Below are positions 37,085-48,413 of a stretch of 64,000 nucleotides of DNA, piece after piece. Every line of letters starts with the position of its first letter. Position 1 is the stretch's first letter. The notes below the pieces were generated by a model. That model was given only the letters and a program-made list of their open reading frames with translations. It searched no databases and was not told the DNA's origin. The stretch comes from Xylocopa sonorina (lineage: Eukaryota; Arthropoda; Insecta; Hymenoptera; Apidae): NCBI RefSeq assembly GCF_050948175.1, contig NW_027490130.1:1426001-1490000 (forward strand), written 5' to 3'. The position numbers and the translations under genes are program-made.

Positions 37085-40000
37085 ATGATGATAGATACCG
37101 GGGCGGAAATCAATGTGATAAAGGAGAATTTTCTTAGGAAAAACGTCCAAATAAACCGCGCCGAACAACTAACCATTACCGGGGTTACCCAGGGCACCGT
37201 AGGCACGTTAGGGACCGTAACATTATCTATTTTTTCGCGAGAAGTGCCTTTCAACGTAGTTAGTTCGGAATTTCCAATAAAAACAGCCGGAATCTTAGGA
37301 TCAGGCTTCTGCGCGGACGCCGATATCTCCTTCAGAGATAAATTTATACTTTGGCACGGTAATCGCATACCGTTCGCGTGTCGAAAGGACATAGTAGAGA
37401 ATATTACACTTCCTCCACGAACCAACTCAGGAATTCGCGTTAGGGTAATTAACTCTAATGTTGATGAGGGAATAATCCCTAAAGTTGAGCTCGCCGAGGG
37501 AGTATATTTCGGTAACGCGATAGTACGTGTCGAAAAGGGACACGCGGTAACGCGCATAATAAATGCGACCGACCGCGAAATGACGATCCCCATTCCAAAG
37601 GTTTATGTGGATCCTCTTCCCGCTTCCAACTCATTACCAAATCCTTTACTATTTCCACTATTTTCTAATTCTAACGTTCGACAAATATCCCCGAATCAAA
37701 AATTACCAAGCGCCGCATCCAATACTACTAAGTCCGTCAACGCCGAGTCCTTAAAAGTCACAAAAATTTTTTCAAACAATCAGTCAAATCATCGCGTAAA
37801 CGTTCAACATCAAAAAGTATCCAATAAATCCTTTTCCAAGAACCCTAGAGCTGGGAATGTAAACGAAACCTCATACGCCGATATTCTTAAGAGACACCCG
37901 ACACCAGAGATAACACGCAGCGTCTCAAGTGCAACGCAATCTGAGAATAGATTCGACAAAATAATCTCCGCTCTATGCCTCGATCACCTCAACAGTGAGG
38001 AAAGAAAAGATATACACGACTTAATTTCTAACGCACAGGACCTTTTTCATTTACCCGGCGATAAACTAGGATGTACAAATATTACTTCACACCGAATTCC
38101 AACAGTTAACGACCAACCCGTAAATGTTAAACAATACAGATTTCCTCCGATACACAAACAGGAAATTCAAAAACAAATGGAACAATTGTTAAACGACGAC
38201 ATAATCAGACCTTCGAAATCTCCGTACAATTCCCCGCTCTGGGTAGTTCCAAAAAAGCCAGACTCTGCAGGGAACAAGAGGTGGCGCGTCGTGATCGACT
38301 ACCGCGCGCTGAACGAACGATCCATAGCCGACGCATACCCTCTCCCCTGCATCACGGAAATACTGGACCAACTGGGCAGTGCAAAGTACTTCAGTACATT
38401 TGACCTGGCCAGTGGTTTCCACCAAATACCAATGTCTCCATCCGACGCCGCAAAAACCGCGTTCTCGACTCCACACGGACATTTCGAATTCCAGCGAATG
38501 CCCTTTGGTTTACGTAATGCTCCAGCCACGTTCCAGAGACTCATGGATAGCGTGTTAACGGGTCTCCAAGGGAACGAAATGTTCGTATACTTAGACGATA
38601 TTGTTATATACGCTAGTTCGCTACAGGAACACAGAAATAAATTTAATAAACTTGCCGAGCGATTACGGGCTGCAAATTTAGTATTGCAGCCTGATAAATG
38701 TGAGTTCTTGCGACGGGAGGTAAATTATCTAGGACACATAATTAGTGAGAAAGGGGTAAAACCCGATCCAAATAAAGTTCGCGCCGTGAAAGATTTTCCG
38801 AGACCGCAAAATTCAAAACAGATCAAACAATTTCTCGGCCTCGCAGGCTACTACCGTCGATTTATTGCCAATTTTTCCGCACTTGCAAAACCATTAACCA
38901 ATTTGCTAAAAAAGGACGCTAAATTCATTTGGCGTAACGATCACGAAAACGCGTTCGTAACCCTTCGCGACATGCTTTGCGAAGCACCAATTCTACAATA
39001 TCCCGATTTCACAAAACCATTTATTATTACATCTGATGCATCCGCCGACGCAATTGGCGCCGTATTAAGTCAGGGTCCTATTGGAAAGGATCTACCAATC
39101 GCCTACGCATCTAGATTATTAAATAATGCCGAAAAAAATTATTCGACTATTGAAAAGGAATGCTTGGCGATCATATATGCAGTACATTTCTTTAGACCGT
39201 ATATTTATGGAAAAACATTCAAACTAGTTACCGACCACAGGCCACTAGTTTGGATGAATTCAGTAAAAGACCCTTCGAGTAGGTTAATCCGCTGGCGACT
39301 CAAATTGGCAGAATACGAGTATGAAATAATCTACAAGCCAGGTAAAATCAACATGAATGCTGACGCGTTGTCTCGTAATCCAGTAGCTGTACAACCCATT
39401 ACTAATCCCACTGATTCCGAGGACGATCTTTTCGACATCCGTCGTCCCTCTACAATTTCAATTCCGACCGCTCCACCGCCAACGCCAGCATCCTCTTCCG
39501 AAAGCCTTAATACTCCTTATCCACCGACAGAACAAGAGAACCCTTCATTACCGACACCATCCACAGAATTGCCGACCGCCGATACCGACTTGACCAGACG
39601 ACAACGACCACTGTTCGTAACAACTAGAGATTCAATAGCTGCACGTCGCGATAACCAAGTAATTTTTATAACAAAAGGTGGCCGCCCACTCGATAGAGGC
39701 GCCCTCGAATTGCAAAAAGCAGGAAAATTTTTCCAACATAAAGAACATATTACATTAGGAAGGGCCAAAGTAAACTCTGACAGTGGTTACTTCCAAATCG
39801 CGCTTCCAGTCACCGAACACGAGAGAAAAGCTATCGATAATGAAATCCTTATAGAATCTCTAAGATCATTGTATGACGTAGTAACCGAACTACAACTTCA
39901 AACGTTTAGCATTAGACAAACATATATAGACACCGTAACTTTCGCTCAAATAAAAAGAATTCTGTTAGATCTTTTCTTCGAAACAAACGTGCAAATAACC

Positions 40001-41875
40001 ATTTGCCAAGGGCTAATCCAAATTCCACCACCAGAACGTAGAACCGATATAATACGCGAAAACCATGACACACCACTCGGAGGTCACAAAGGCATCAATA
40101 AAACTTATTCAAGAATCCGCGAGAGACACTTTTGGCCAAATATGAAATCAGAAATACAAACATATATCGATAACTGTGACCAATGCCAGAAACAAAAGCT
40201 AACACGGGTTAAGACGCGTCAACCACTTACACTCACAGACACTCCTGGCACCGCCTTTGAAAAAATTTCTATGGACGTCATGGGTCCCTTACCACCGACA
40301 CCAGACGGATTCACTAACATCCTAACCATTCAATGCCTATTAACCAAGTATTCCTTAGCCGTTCCCTTAAAACGCACTACAGCAGTAGACATCGCCGACG
40401 CCTTCATTACGCATTTTATATGCCAATTTGGATGTCCCAAAGGTATTCTTACAGATCAAGGATCTAATTTTATCAATTCACTTATGAAAACAATAGCAAA
40501 ACGTTTCAAAATTCAACAACTCAAAACCACAGCTTTTCATCCACAAACTAATGGTTCCGTAGAAAGGTCGCACCACGTACTCGCGGAATATTTAAAACAT
40601 TTTATTGGCAATCGCAACAACTGGGAGAAGTGGCTCCCTTTCGCAATGTTTTCATATAATACGAGCACGCACGAGGGTACGCGTTATACACCGTACGAGC
40701 TCGTATACGGTAAAGTCGCCAGGCCCCCTTCATCAGTTCCATTTCATGACACTTCCGAAAATGAATCTTACGCTAAATATCTCGATGAACTTAGTGACAG
40801 AATCCGAACTTCGCAAGAACTCGCGAAACAGAATTTGGATGGAGCAAAAGTCCGTTCTAAACATTATTATGATAGGAAACTCAATGTCCAGAAATTCCAA
40901 GTAGGTCAATGGGTGTACCTACTCCGCGAACCATTGCAACACAAATTTCAATCACAATACACCGGACCATATAAAATATTGGAAATTCTGGATAATCATA
41001 ATGCGAAAATTAATGTTAAGGGTAGGCATAAGGTTGTACATACAAACAAATTAAAATTATGTAAACGATTGCAAGCATCTAATGTAAGAGCGAATGTATG
41101 CAAGAATGATAAATCTAGTGCCAGTGTTCAGTGCACCCCCAATTCAAAAACTGAAAACCACGATGAACAAAGTGTAATAGAAAACTCCAAAAACATAGTG
41201 GAAAGTGTGACAAGGACCACTAGTGTAGCAACACAAGACATGGCCAGCACAACATCACCGCAGAATCCACAGCATCCGCAGCGTCCGCCGAACACGCAGA
41301 GTCAGCAGCATCTACAGCATCCGCAACACAGGCAGAGCCCGCAGAACGCACAGCATCCGCAGCAAACACAACGACACCAGAATCCACCGCATCCGCAGCA
41401 TCCGCAGCATCCGCAGCATATGTTGCACCCACTACATCTACAAAGCCGAGAAAAGGATAAGAGCCAGGGAAAAGAAATAATCCACCCGCAATTGGCAACC
41501 CGCACATCCTCAGTCCAGAGATTTCGGCATCGCCGAAATTCTTTTTCAATGGGGGGAGGTGTGACGTCAGGCGTAGCGCCTGCCACCCATTACATACGTC
41601 AGCATCCTCGTAGCCTCCAGCATCGACCCCTGGACACAGGCAACCTGCAATACTCGCCTGAAGTATCGGCAACCAGCAGAGTTCGCGAGCGCACGACCGC
41701 ACGCACTCAGTCGTACCTGCAAGGACCGCTGTCTCGCTCGCACCTACGAGCAACCCTATCGCCCTCTCATCAGGAATTCCGCCCAACAGAGAGAAGAAGC
41801 CGCAGTCCGTCGCCGCAATGGGGACTTTTCCAGTTCAGGGAATCTACGTTGCCTGAACCTACGTACTATTTTTAG
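37085..41875 (+). CDS. pol: Pol polyprotein of B1 (protease, RT, RNase H, integrase)
   Basis: 1596 residues from the first ATG. Protease: DTGA at 4-7 and ILGSGFC near 70. Reverse transcriptase: D440 and YLDD at 502-505. RNase H: D651, E690 and D717. Integrase: H994, H1001, C1031 and C1034, then D1064, D1124 and E1160 with 35 residues between the last two, and GPY/F near 1294. All catalytic residues are present. Residues about 850-976 form a macro-like segment, and about 1392-1446 a Gln/His/Pro-rich repeat that family A lacks. The last 104 residues lie in the 3' LTR. The frame is open upstream into gag, and residue 1 lies only two residues before the protease Asp. The true product is therefore probably a Gag-Pol fusion made by -1 frameshifting. 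Confidence 0.95.
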   Translation: MMIDTGAEINVIKENFLRKNVQINRAEQLTITGVTQGTVGTLGTVTLSIFSREVPFNVVSSEFPIKTAGILGSGFCADADISFRDKFILWHGNRIPFACRKDIVENITLPPRTNSGIRVRVINSNVDEGIIPKVELAEGVYFGNAIVRVEKGHAVTRIINATDREMTIPIPKVYVDPLPASNSLPNPLLFPLFSNSNVRQISPNQKLPSAASNTTKSVNAESLKVTKIFSNNQSNHRVNVQHQKVSNKSFSKNPRAGNVNETSYADILKRHPTPEITRSVSSATQSENRFDKIISALCLDHLNSEERKDIHDLISNAQDLFHLPGDKLGCTNITSHRIPTVNDQPVNVKQYRFPPIHKQEIQKQMEQLLNDDIIRPSKSPYNSPLWVVPKKPDSAGNKRWRVVIDYRALNERSIADAYPLPCITEILDQLGSAKYFSTFDLASGFHQIPMSPSDAAKTAFSTPHGHFEFQRMPFGLRNAPATFQRLMDSVLTGLQGNEMFVYLDDIVIYASSLQEHRNKFNKLAERLRAANLVLQPDKCEFLRREVNYLGHIISEKGVKPDPNKVRAVKDFPRPQNSKQIKQFLGLAGYYRRFIANFSALAKPLTNLLKKDAKFIWRNDHENAFVTLRDMLCEAPILQYPDFTKPFIITSDASADAIGAVLSQGPIGKDLPIAYASRLLNNAEKNYSTIEKECLAIIYAVHFFRPYIYGKTFKLVTDHRPLVWMNSVKDPSSRLIRWRLKLAEYEYEIIYKPGKINMNADALSRNPVAVQPITNPTDSEDDLFDIRRPSTISIPTAPPPTPASSSESLNTPYPPTEQENPSLPTPSTELPTADTDLTRRQRPLFVTTRDSIAARRDNQVIFITKGGRPLDRGALELQKAGKFFQHKEHITLGRAKVNSDSGYFQIALPVTEHERKAIDNEILIESLRSLYDVVTELQLQTFSIRQTYIDTVTFAQIKRILLDLFFETNVQITICQGLIQIPPPERRTDIIRENHDTPLGGHKGINKTYSRIRERHFWPNMKSEIQTYIDNCDQCQKQKLTRVKTRQPLTLTDTPGTAFEKISMDVMGPLPPTPDGFTNILTIQCLLTKYSLAVPLKRTTAVDIADAFITHFICQFGCPKGILTDQGSNFINSLMKTIAKRFKIQQLKTTAFHPQTNGSVERSHHVLAEYLKHFIGNRNNWEKWLPFAMFSYNTSTHEGTRYTPYELVYGKVARPPSSVPFHDTSENESYAKYLDELSDRIRTSQELAKQNLDGAKVRSKHYYDRKLNVQKFQVGQWVYLLREPLQHKFQSQYTGPYKILEILDNHNAKINVKGRHKVVHTNKLKLCKRLQASNVRANVCKNDKSSASVQCTPNSKTENHDEQSVIENSKNIVESVTRTTSVATQDMASTTSPQNPQHPQRPPNTQSQQHLQHPQHRQSPQNAQHPQQTQRHQNPPHPQHPQHPQHMLHPLHLQSREKDKSQGKEIIHPQLATRTSSVQRFRHRRNSFSMGGGVTSGVAPATHYIRQHPRSLQHRPLDTGNLQYSPEVSATSRVRERTTARTQSYLQGPLSRSHLRATLSPSHQEFRPTERRSRSPSPQWGLFQFRESTLPEPTYYF
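39632..40012 (+). other. macro-domain-like segment in B1 Pol (residues about 850-976)
   Basis: Homologous to the family A segment. Conserved positions include RRDN, GRP-D-GA-EL, IESLRSL, QTY-DT, DLF-ET and VQIT-CQG. The pattern follows the second half of a macro domain, but the ADP-ribose loop glycines are not evident. Function unproven. Confidence 0.4.
41264..41420 (+). repeat. CCGCAGCAT-type minisatellite inside B1 pol
   Basis: Imperfect repeats of ccgcagcat and ccgcagaat encode a Pro-Gln-His/Asn-rich tail between the integrase GPY/F module and the 3' LTR. Family A has no such tract at this place. It looks like slippage expansion tolerated in a flexible linker. Confidence 0.85.
41521..41539 (+). 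other. conserved hairpin upstream of the polypurine tract of B1
   Basis: ATTTCGGC-ATC-GCCGAAAT is a perfect 8-bp stem with a 3-nt loop, ending 20 nt before the 3' LTR. Relative to family A, stem pair 3 is T-A instead of C-G and pair 5 is C-G instead of T-A. Both are compensatory changes. Confidence 0.7.
41549..41559 (+). other. polypurine tract of B1
   Basis: ATGGGGGGAGG directly before the 3' LTR, identical to the family A tract. It primes plus-strand DNA synthesis. Confidence 0.9.
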
Positions 41876-43070
41876 AATAAGCCTATAATACTCATAGATA
41901 TAAGTACTCGACACGAATTGTAACACACCACAACACACATGTAATTCTAAGTCCTTATTCTTAAGATTAGACGCTAGATGCGCCCAGGCTATCGGCACGA
42001 GCCGCTAGCCCCACCACGAGCCGCGAGTCCCCACTCGCTGGACCGCGCGCTCCCTACCACGAGCGCCTGCGACCGTAGCGCCTCGCGAACCGAGGAGGTC
42101 CCAGACGCGCCTCGAGAGACACATTCGAGTCCTCGGTCTCCTAGAATTAACATCGAGCTTCAATCTCAAGCCGCCTCAATGTGGGGTCTAGGCTACGCGT
42201 TGATATTTCTATTTTGCTAATTTTAACTTAGAATAATTTCACTTTTGTACACTTTAACTTAGAATATATTTTACTTTAGTTACTAAATCCATTCTACAAG
42301 TTCTTTTACCAGTTCTACTAGTTCCTATTCCAATAATTACTAAACCTAAACATAATATACTAGTTCTTACGTTAAAACATTATTCTTAAACTACAAATTC
42401 TACGACGTGTTTCTTCCAACAACTGGGTTGCGTTTGTTCACCTTGAAGGAGTATAGAACTCAGCTTTGCGACGTTGCGATAGAGCGGACCGCCGCTTATC
42501 CTTCTGAACATTGCCTGAAAGTACAGAAAAACTGGGTGAATGAAACGTGGATCCGGTTCGCGAAGAGCACGACGCGCGGGTCGTAAGAATTTTATGCGTT
42601 CACTTGTTCGTGAATACCTGGGAGACACACCCCGAGTCCTCGTACCGCAGCAGCCTGTCGTCATCGTTCCGGTTCAGTCACAGTTTTCCGAAACGCCGAT
42701 CAACGCCGATTCGCCTGCCTCTGCAGCCAACGTCTCTGCAATATCCACAGTCTCCGCTGAATCTACTCTGCATCCAGACCGCTGTTTCCCGTTTTGCTGG
42801 AAGTTAATCGAAGTCACCGTCAACATCAACCGACCGATCGCTGCATCGATACCTACCAACGACCCTCGACGCACATTCTACCTGCGTATCGAGACTGAAG
42901 CCAGCGAAAGGTAAGGCTTTTCCATCATATCGCGAGTGTTTTTACCGCGTCGCGTAAGCCAAAAATATCGGACCCGGTCGTAACGCGTTCCCGCGGACCG
43001 AAACCCGTATAAATAGGCTCGTGTCGTGAAGCCTCCGGATAAACGAAAAATTCTTTCGCCGGACGTGACA
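41560..43070 (+). repeat. 3' LTR of B1
   Basis: 1511 bp. It contains the last 104 codons and stop of pol (41875) and ends in GGACGTGACA followed by the CTAT target duplication. The start holds a perfect TGACGTCA palindrome (41562-41569) and a 6-bp stem hairpin CAGGCG-TAG-CGCCTG (41568-41582) that family A matches with a different loop. Confidence 0.95.
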
Positions 43071-46000
43071 CTATTGCTTCGATACGTAGACATCTGCAAA
43101 CGCTATTTCCTTGCAAGGAAGTGTCGCATTTACATTCATTTGAAGTGTAGACGAGGAATACATGACACTTCGCATATCATATTATATCTTACCATGAAAC
43201 ATAGAAATGAGATGCGATATCGCGTTTTAGGAATCATAAGAACTCTATTGCTACGATACGTAGACATCTGCAAACGCTATTTCCTTGCAAGGAAGTGTCG
43301 CATTTACATTCATTTGAATCGTAGACGAGGAATGCATAACACTTCGCAAATCATATTATACCTTACCATGAAACATAGAAATGAGATGCGATATCGCGTT
43401 TTAAGAATCATAAGAACTCTATTGCTACGATACGTAGACATCTGCAAACGCTATTTCCTTGCAAGGAAGTGTCGCATTTACATTCATTTGAATCGTAGAC
43501 GAGGAATGCATAACACTTCGCAATGAATATTATATCTTATTATGAAACATAGAAATGAGATGCGATATCGCGTTTTAAGAAGCATTAGAAATCTACTGCT
43601 ACGATACGTAGACATCTGCAAACGCTATTTCTTTGCAAGGAAGTGTCGCATTTACATTAACTTGAATCGTAGACGAGGAATACATTACACTTCGCAAATC
43701 ATAATATATCTTACCATGAAACATAGAAATGAGATGCGGTATCGCATTTTAAGTAGCATTAGAACTCTATCGCTACGATACCTAGACATCTGCAGACGCT
43801 ATTCCCTTGCAAGGAAGTGTCTCATTTACATTCATTTGATGTGCAGACGAGGAATACATGACACTTCGCAAATCATATTATACCTTACCATGAAACATAG
43901 AAATGAGATGCAATATCGCGTTTTAAGAATCATAAGAACTCTATTGCTACGATACGTAGTCATCTGCAAACGCTATTTCCTAGCGAGGAAGTGTCGCATT
44001 CACATTCATTTGATGTGTAGACGGGGAATACATAACACTTCGCAAATCATGTTATATCTTACCATGAAACATAGAAATGAGATGCGATATCGCGTTTTAA
44101 GAATCATAAGAACTCTATTGCTACGATACGGAGACATCTGCAAACGCTATTTCCTTGCAAGCAAGTGTCGCATTTACATTCATTTGAAGTGCAGACGAGG
44201 AATACATGACACTTCGCAAATCATATTATACCTTACCATGAAACATAGAAATGAGATGCAATATCGCGTTTTAAGAATCATAAGAACTCTATTGCTACGA
44301 TACGTAGACATCTGCAAACGCTATTTCCATGCAAGGAAGTGTCGCATTCACATTCATTTGAAGTGTAGACGAGGAATACATAACACTTCGCAAATCATGT
44401 TATATCTTACCATGAAACATAGAAATGAGATGCGATATCGCGTTTTAAGAATCATAAGAACTCTATTGCTACGATACGGAGACATCTGCAAACGCTATTT
44501 CCTTGCAAGCAAGTGTCGCATTTACATTCATTTGAAGTGCAGACGAGGAATACATGACACTTCGCAAATCATATTATACCTTACCATGAAACATAGAAAT
44601 GAGATGCAATATCGCGTTTTAAGAATCATAAGAACTCTATTGCTACGATACGTAGACATCTGCAAACGCTATTTCCATGCAAGGAAGTGTCGCATTCACA
44701 TTCATTTGAAGTGTAGACGAGGAATACATAACACTTCGCAAATCATATTATATCTTACCATGAAACATAGAAATGAGATGCGATATCGCGTTTTAAGAAT
44801 CATAAGAACTCTATTGCTACGATACGTAGACATCTGCAAACGCTATTTCCATGCAAGGAAGTGTCGCATTCACATTCATTTGAAGTGTAGACGAGGAATA
44901 CATAACACTTCGCAAATCATATTATATCTTACCATGAAACATAGAAATGAGATGCGATATCGCGTTTTAGGAAGAATTAGAAAACTATTGCTAGGATGCG
45001 TAGACATCTGCAAACGCCATTTCCTAGCGAGGAAGTGTCGCATTCACAATCATTTGAAGTGTAGACGAGGAATACATAACACTTCGCAAATCATGTTATA
45101 TCTTACCATGAAACATAGAAATGAGATGCGATATCGCGTTTTAAGAATCATAAGAACTCTATTGCTACGATACGTAGACATCTGCAAACGCTATTTCCTA
45201 GCGAGAAAGTGTCGCATTCACATTCATTTGAAGTGTAGACGAGGAATACATAACACTTCGCAAATCATGTTATATCTTACCATGAAACATAGAAATGAGA
45301 TGCGATATCGCGTTTTAAGAATCATATGAACTCTATTGCTACGATACGTAGACATCTGCAAACTCTATTTCCTTGCAAGGAAGTGTCGCATTTACTTTCA
45401 TTTGAATCGTAGACGAGGAATGCATAACACTTCGCAATGAATATTATATCTTATCATGAAACATAGATATGAGATGCAATATCTCGTTTTAAGAAGCATT
45501 TGAACTCTATTGCTTCGATACGTAGACATCTGCAAACGCTATTTCCTTGCAAGGAAGTGTCGCATTTACATTCATTTGAATCGTAGACGAGGAATGCATA
45601 ACACTTCGCAATGAATATTATATCTTATCATGAAACATAGATATGAGATGCAATATCTCGTTTTAAGAAGCATTTGAACTCAATTGCTTCGATACGTAGG
45701 CGTCTGCAAACGCTATTTCTTTGCAAGGAAGTGTCGCGTTTACATTAATTTGAATCGTAGACGAGGAATACATGACACTTCGCAAATCATATTATACCTT
45801 ACCATGAAACATAGAAATGAGATGCGATATCGCGTATTAAGAATCATAAGAACTCTATTGCTACGATACGTAGACATCTGCAAACGCTATTTCCTTGCAA
45901 GGAAGTGTCGCATTTACATTCATTTGAATCGTAGACGAGGAATGCATAACACTTCGCAATGAATATTATATCTTATCATGAAACATAGATATGAGATGCA

Positions 46001-46151
46001 ATATCTCGTTTTAAGAAGCATTTGAACTCTATTGCTTCGATACGTAGACATCTGCAAACGCTATTTCCTTGCAAGGAAGTGTCGCATTTACATTCATTTG
46101 AATCGTAGACGAGGAATGCATAACACTTCGCAATGAATATTATATCTTATT

Positions 46152-46900
46152 ATGAAACATAGAAATGAGATGCGATATCGCGTTTTAAGAAGCATTAGAA
46201 ATCTACTGCTACGATACGTAGACATCTGCAAACGCTATTTCTTTGCAAGGAAGTGTCGCATTTACATTAACTTGAATCGTAGACGAGGAATACATTACAC
46301 TTCGCAAATCATAATATATCTTACCATGAAACATAGAAATGAGATGCGGTATCGCATTTTAAGTAGCATTAGAACTCTATCGCTACGATACCTAGACATC
46401 TGCAGACGCTATTCCCTTGCAAGGAAGTGTCTCATTTACATTCATTTGATGTGCAGACGAGGAATACATGACACTTCGCAAATCATATTATACCTTACCA
46501 TGAAACATAGAAATGAGATGCAATATCGCGTTTTAAGAATCATAAGAACTCTATTGCTACGATACGTAGTCATCTGCAAACGCTATTTCCTAGCGAGGAA
46601 GTGTCGCATTCACATTCATTTGATGTGTAGACGGGGAATACATAACACTTCGCAAATCATGTTATATCTTACCATGAAACATAGAAATGAGATGCGATAT
46701 CGCGTTTTAAGAATCATAAGAACTCTATTGCTACGATACGGAGACATCTGCAAACGCTATTTCCTTGCAAGCAAGTGTCGCATTTACATTCATTTGAAGT
46801 GCAGACGAGGAATACATGACACTTCGCAAATCATATTATACCTTACCATGAAACATAGAAATGAGATGCAATATCGCGTTTTAAGAATCATAAGAACTCC
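46152..46900 (+). repeat. satellite segment duplicated from 43542-44290 (15-monomer offset)
   Basis: Shares rare variants with 43542-44290 at an offset of 2610 bp: cattaacttgaatcg, aatacattacac, cataatatatc, tgtctcattt and gtagacggggaat. The match ends near 44290/46900, where aactctattg becomes aactccattg. Confidence 0.7.
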
Positions 46901-48413
46901 ATTGCTACGATACGTAGACATCTGCAGACGCTATTTCCTAGCAAGGAAATGTCGCATTTACATTCATTTGAAGTGTAGACGAGGAATACATGACACTTCG
47001 CAAATCATATTATATCTTACCATGAAACATAGAAATGAGATGCGATATCGCGTTTTAAGAAGCATTAGAAATCTATGGCTACGTTACGTAGACATCTGCA
47101 AACGCTATTTCTTTGCAAGGAAGTGTCGCATTTACATTCATTTGAATCGTAGACGAGGAATACATAACACTTCGCAAATCATATTATATCTTACCATGAA
47201 ACATAGAAATGAGATGCGATATCGCGTTTTAAGAAGCATTAGAACTCTATCGCTACGATACCTAGACATCTGCAAACGCTATTCCCTTGCAAGGAAGTGA
47301 CGCATTTACATTCATTTGAAGTGCAGACGAGGAATACATGACACTTCGCAAATCATATTATACCTTACCATGAAACATAGAAATGAGATGCGATATCGCG
47401 TTTTAAGAATCATAAGAACTCTATTGCTACGATACGTAGACATCTGCAAACGCTATTTCCTTGCAAGGAAGTGTCGCATTTACATTCATTTGAATCGTAG
47501 ACGAGGAATGCATAACACTTCGCAATGAATATTATATCTTACCATGAAACATAGAAATGAGATGCGATATCGCGTTTTAAGAAGCATTAGAAATCTATTG
47601 CTACGATACGTAGACATCTGCAAACGCTATTTCCTAGCAAGGAAGTGTCGCATTTACATTCATTTGAAGTGTAGACGAGGAATACATAACACTTCGCAAA
47701 TCGTGTTATATCTTACCATGAAACACAGAAATGAGATGCGATATCGCGTTTTAGGAAGCATTAGAAAACTATTGCTACGATACGTAGACATCTGCAAACG
47801 CCATTTCCTAGCGAGGAAGTGTCGCATTCACATTCATTTGAAGTGTAGACGAGGAATACATAACACTTCGCAAATCATGTTATATCTTACCATGAAACAT
47901 AGAAATGAGATGCGATAACGCGTTTTAAGAATCATATGAACTCTATTGCTACGATACGTAGACATCTGCAAACTCTATTTCCTTGCAAGGAAGTGTCGCA
48001 TTTACATTCATTTGAAGTGTAGACGAGGAATACATAACACTTCGCAAATCATATTATATCTTATCATGAAACATAGAAATGAGATGCGATATCGCGTTTT
48101 AAGAAGCATTAGAACTCTATTGCTACGATACCTAGACATCTTCAGACGCTATTTCCTAGCAAGGAAGTGTCGCATTTACATTCATTTGAAGTGTAGACGA
48201 GGAATACATGACACTTCGCATATCATATTATATCTTACCATGAAACATAGAAATGAGATGCGATATCGCGTTTTAAGAATCATAAGAACTCTATTGCTAC
48301 GATACGTAGACATCTGCAAACGCTATTTCCTTGCAAGGAAGTGTCGCATTTACATTCATTTGAATCGTAGACGAGGAATGCATAACACTTCGCAATGAAT
48401 ATTATATCTTACC

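Larger units (their letters stand above)
34086..43070 (+). mobile_element. complete Ty3/gypsy LTR retrotransposon, family B copy 1 (B1)
   Basis: An 8985-bp element with 1511-bp LTRs at 34086-35596 and 41560-43070. One difference was noticed between them: gcgcgcgcac versus gcgagcgcac, which changes Ala to Glu in the overlapping pol tail. The order is LTR, primer binding site, gag, pol, polypurine tract, LTR, with no env. It is flanked by the 4-bp target duplication CTAT (34082-34085 and 43071-43074), and the satellite continues in exact phase across it. This is therefore a clean, recent insertion into the array. It is related to family A along all of gag and pol but clearly diverged. Confidence 0.97.

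Noticed and set aside
37072..37593. Antisense frames overlapping gag and pol (for example minus strand here, and 29214-29600 plus)
   Set aside because: They mirror codon usage of the real polyproteins on the other strand and show no motif of their own.
41060..41560. An env gene between integrase and the 3' LTR
   Set aside because: The space is occupied by the pol tail. No separate frame, signal peptide or transmembrane segment is present, so these are not errantivirus-like elements.
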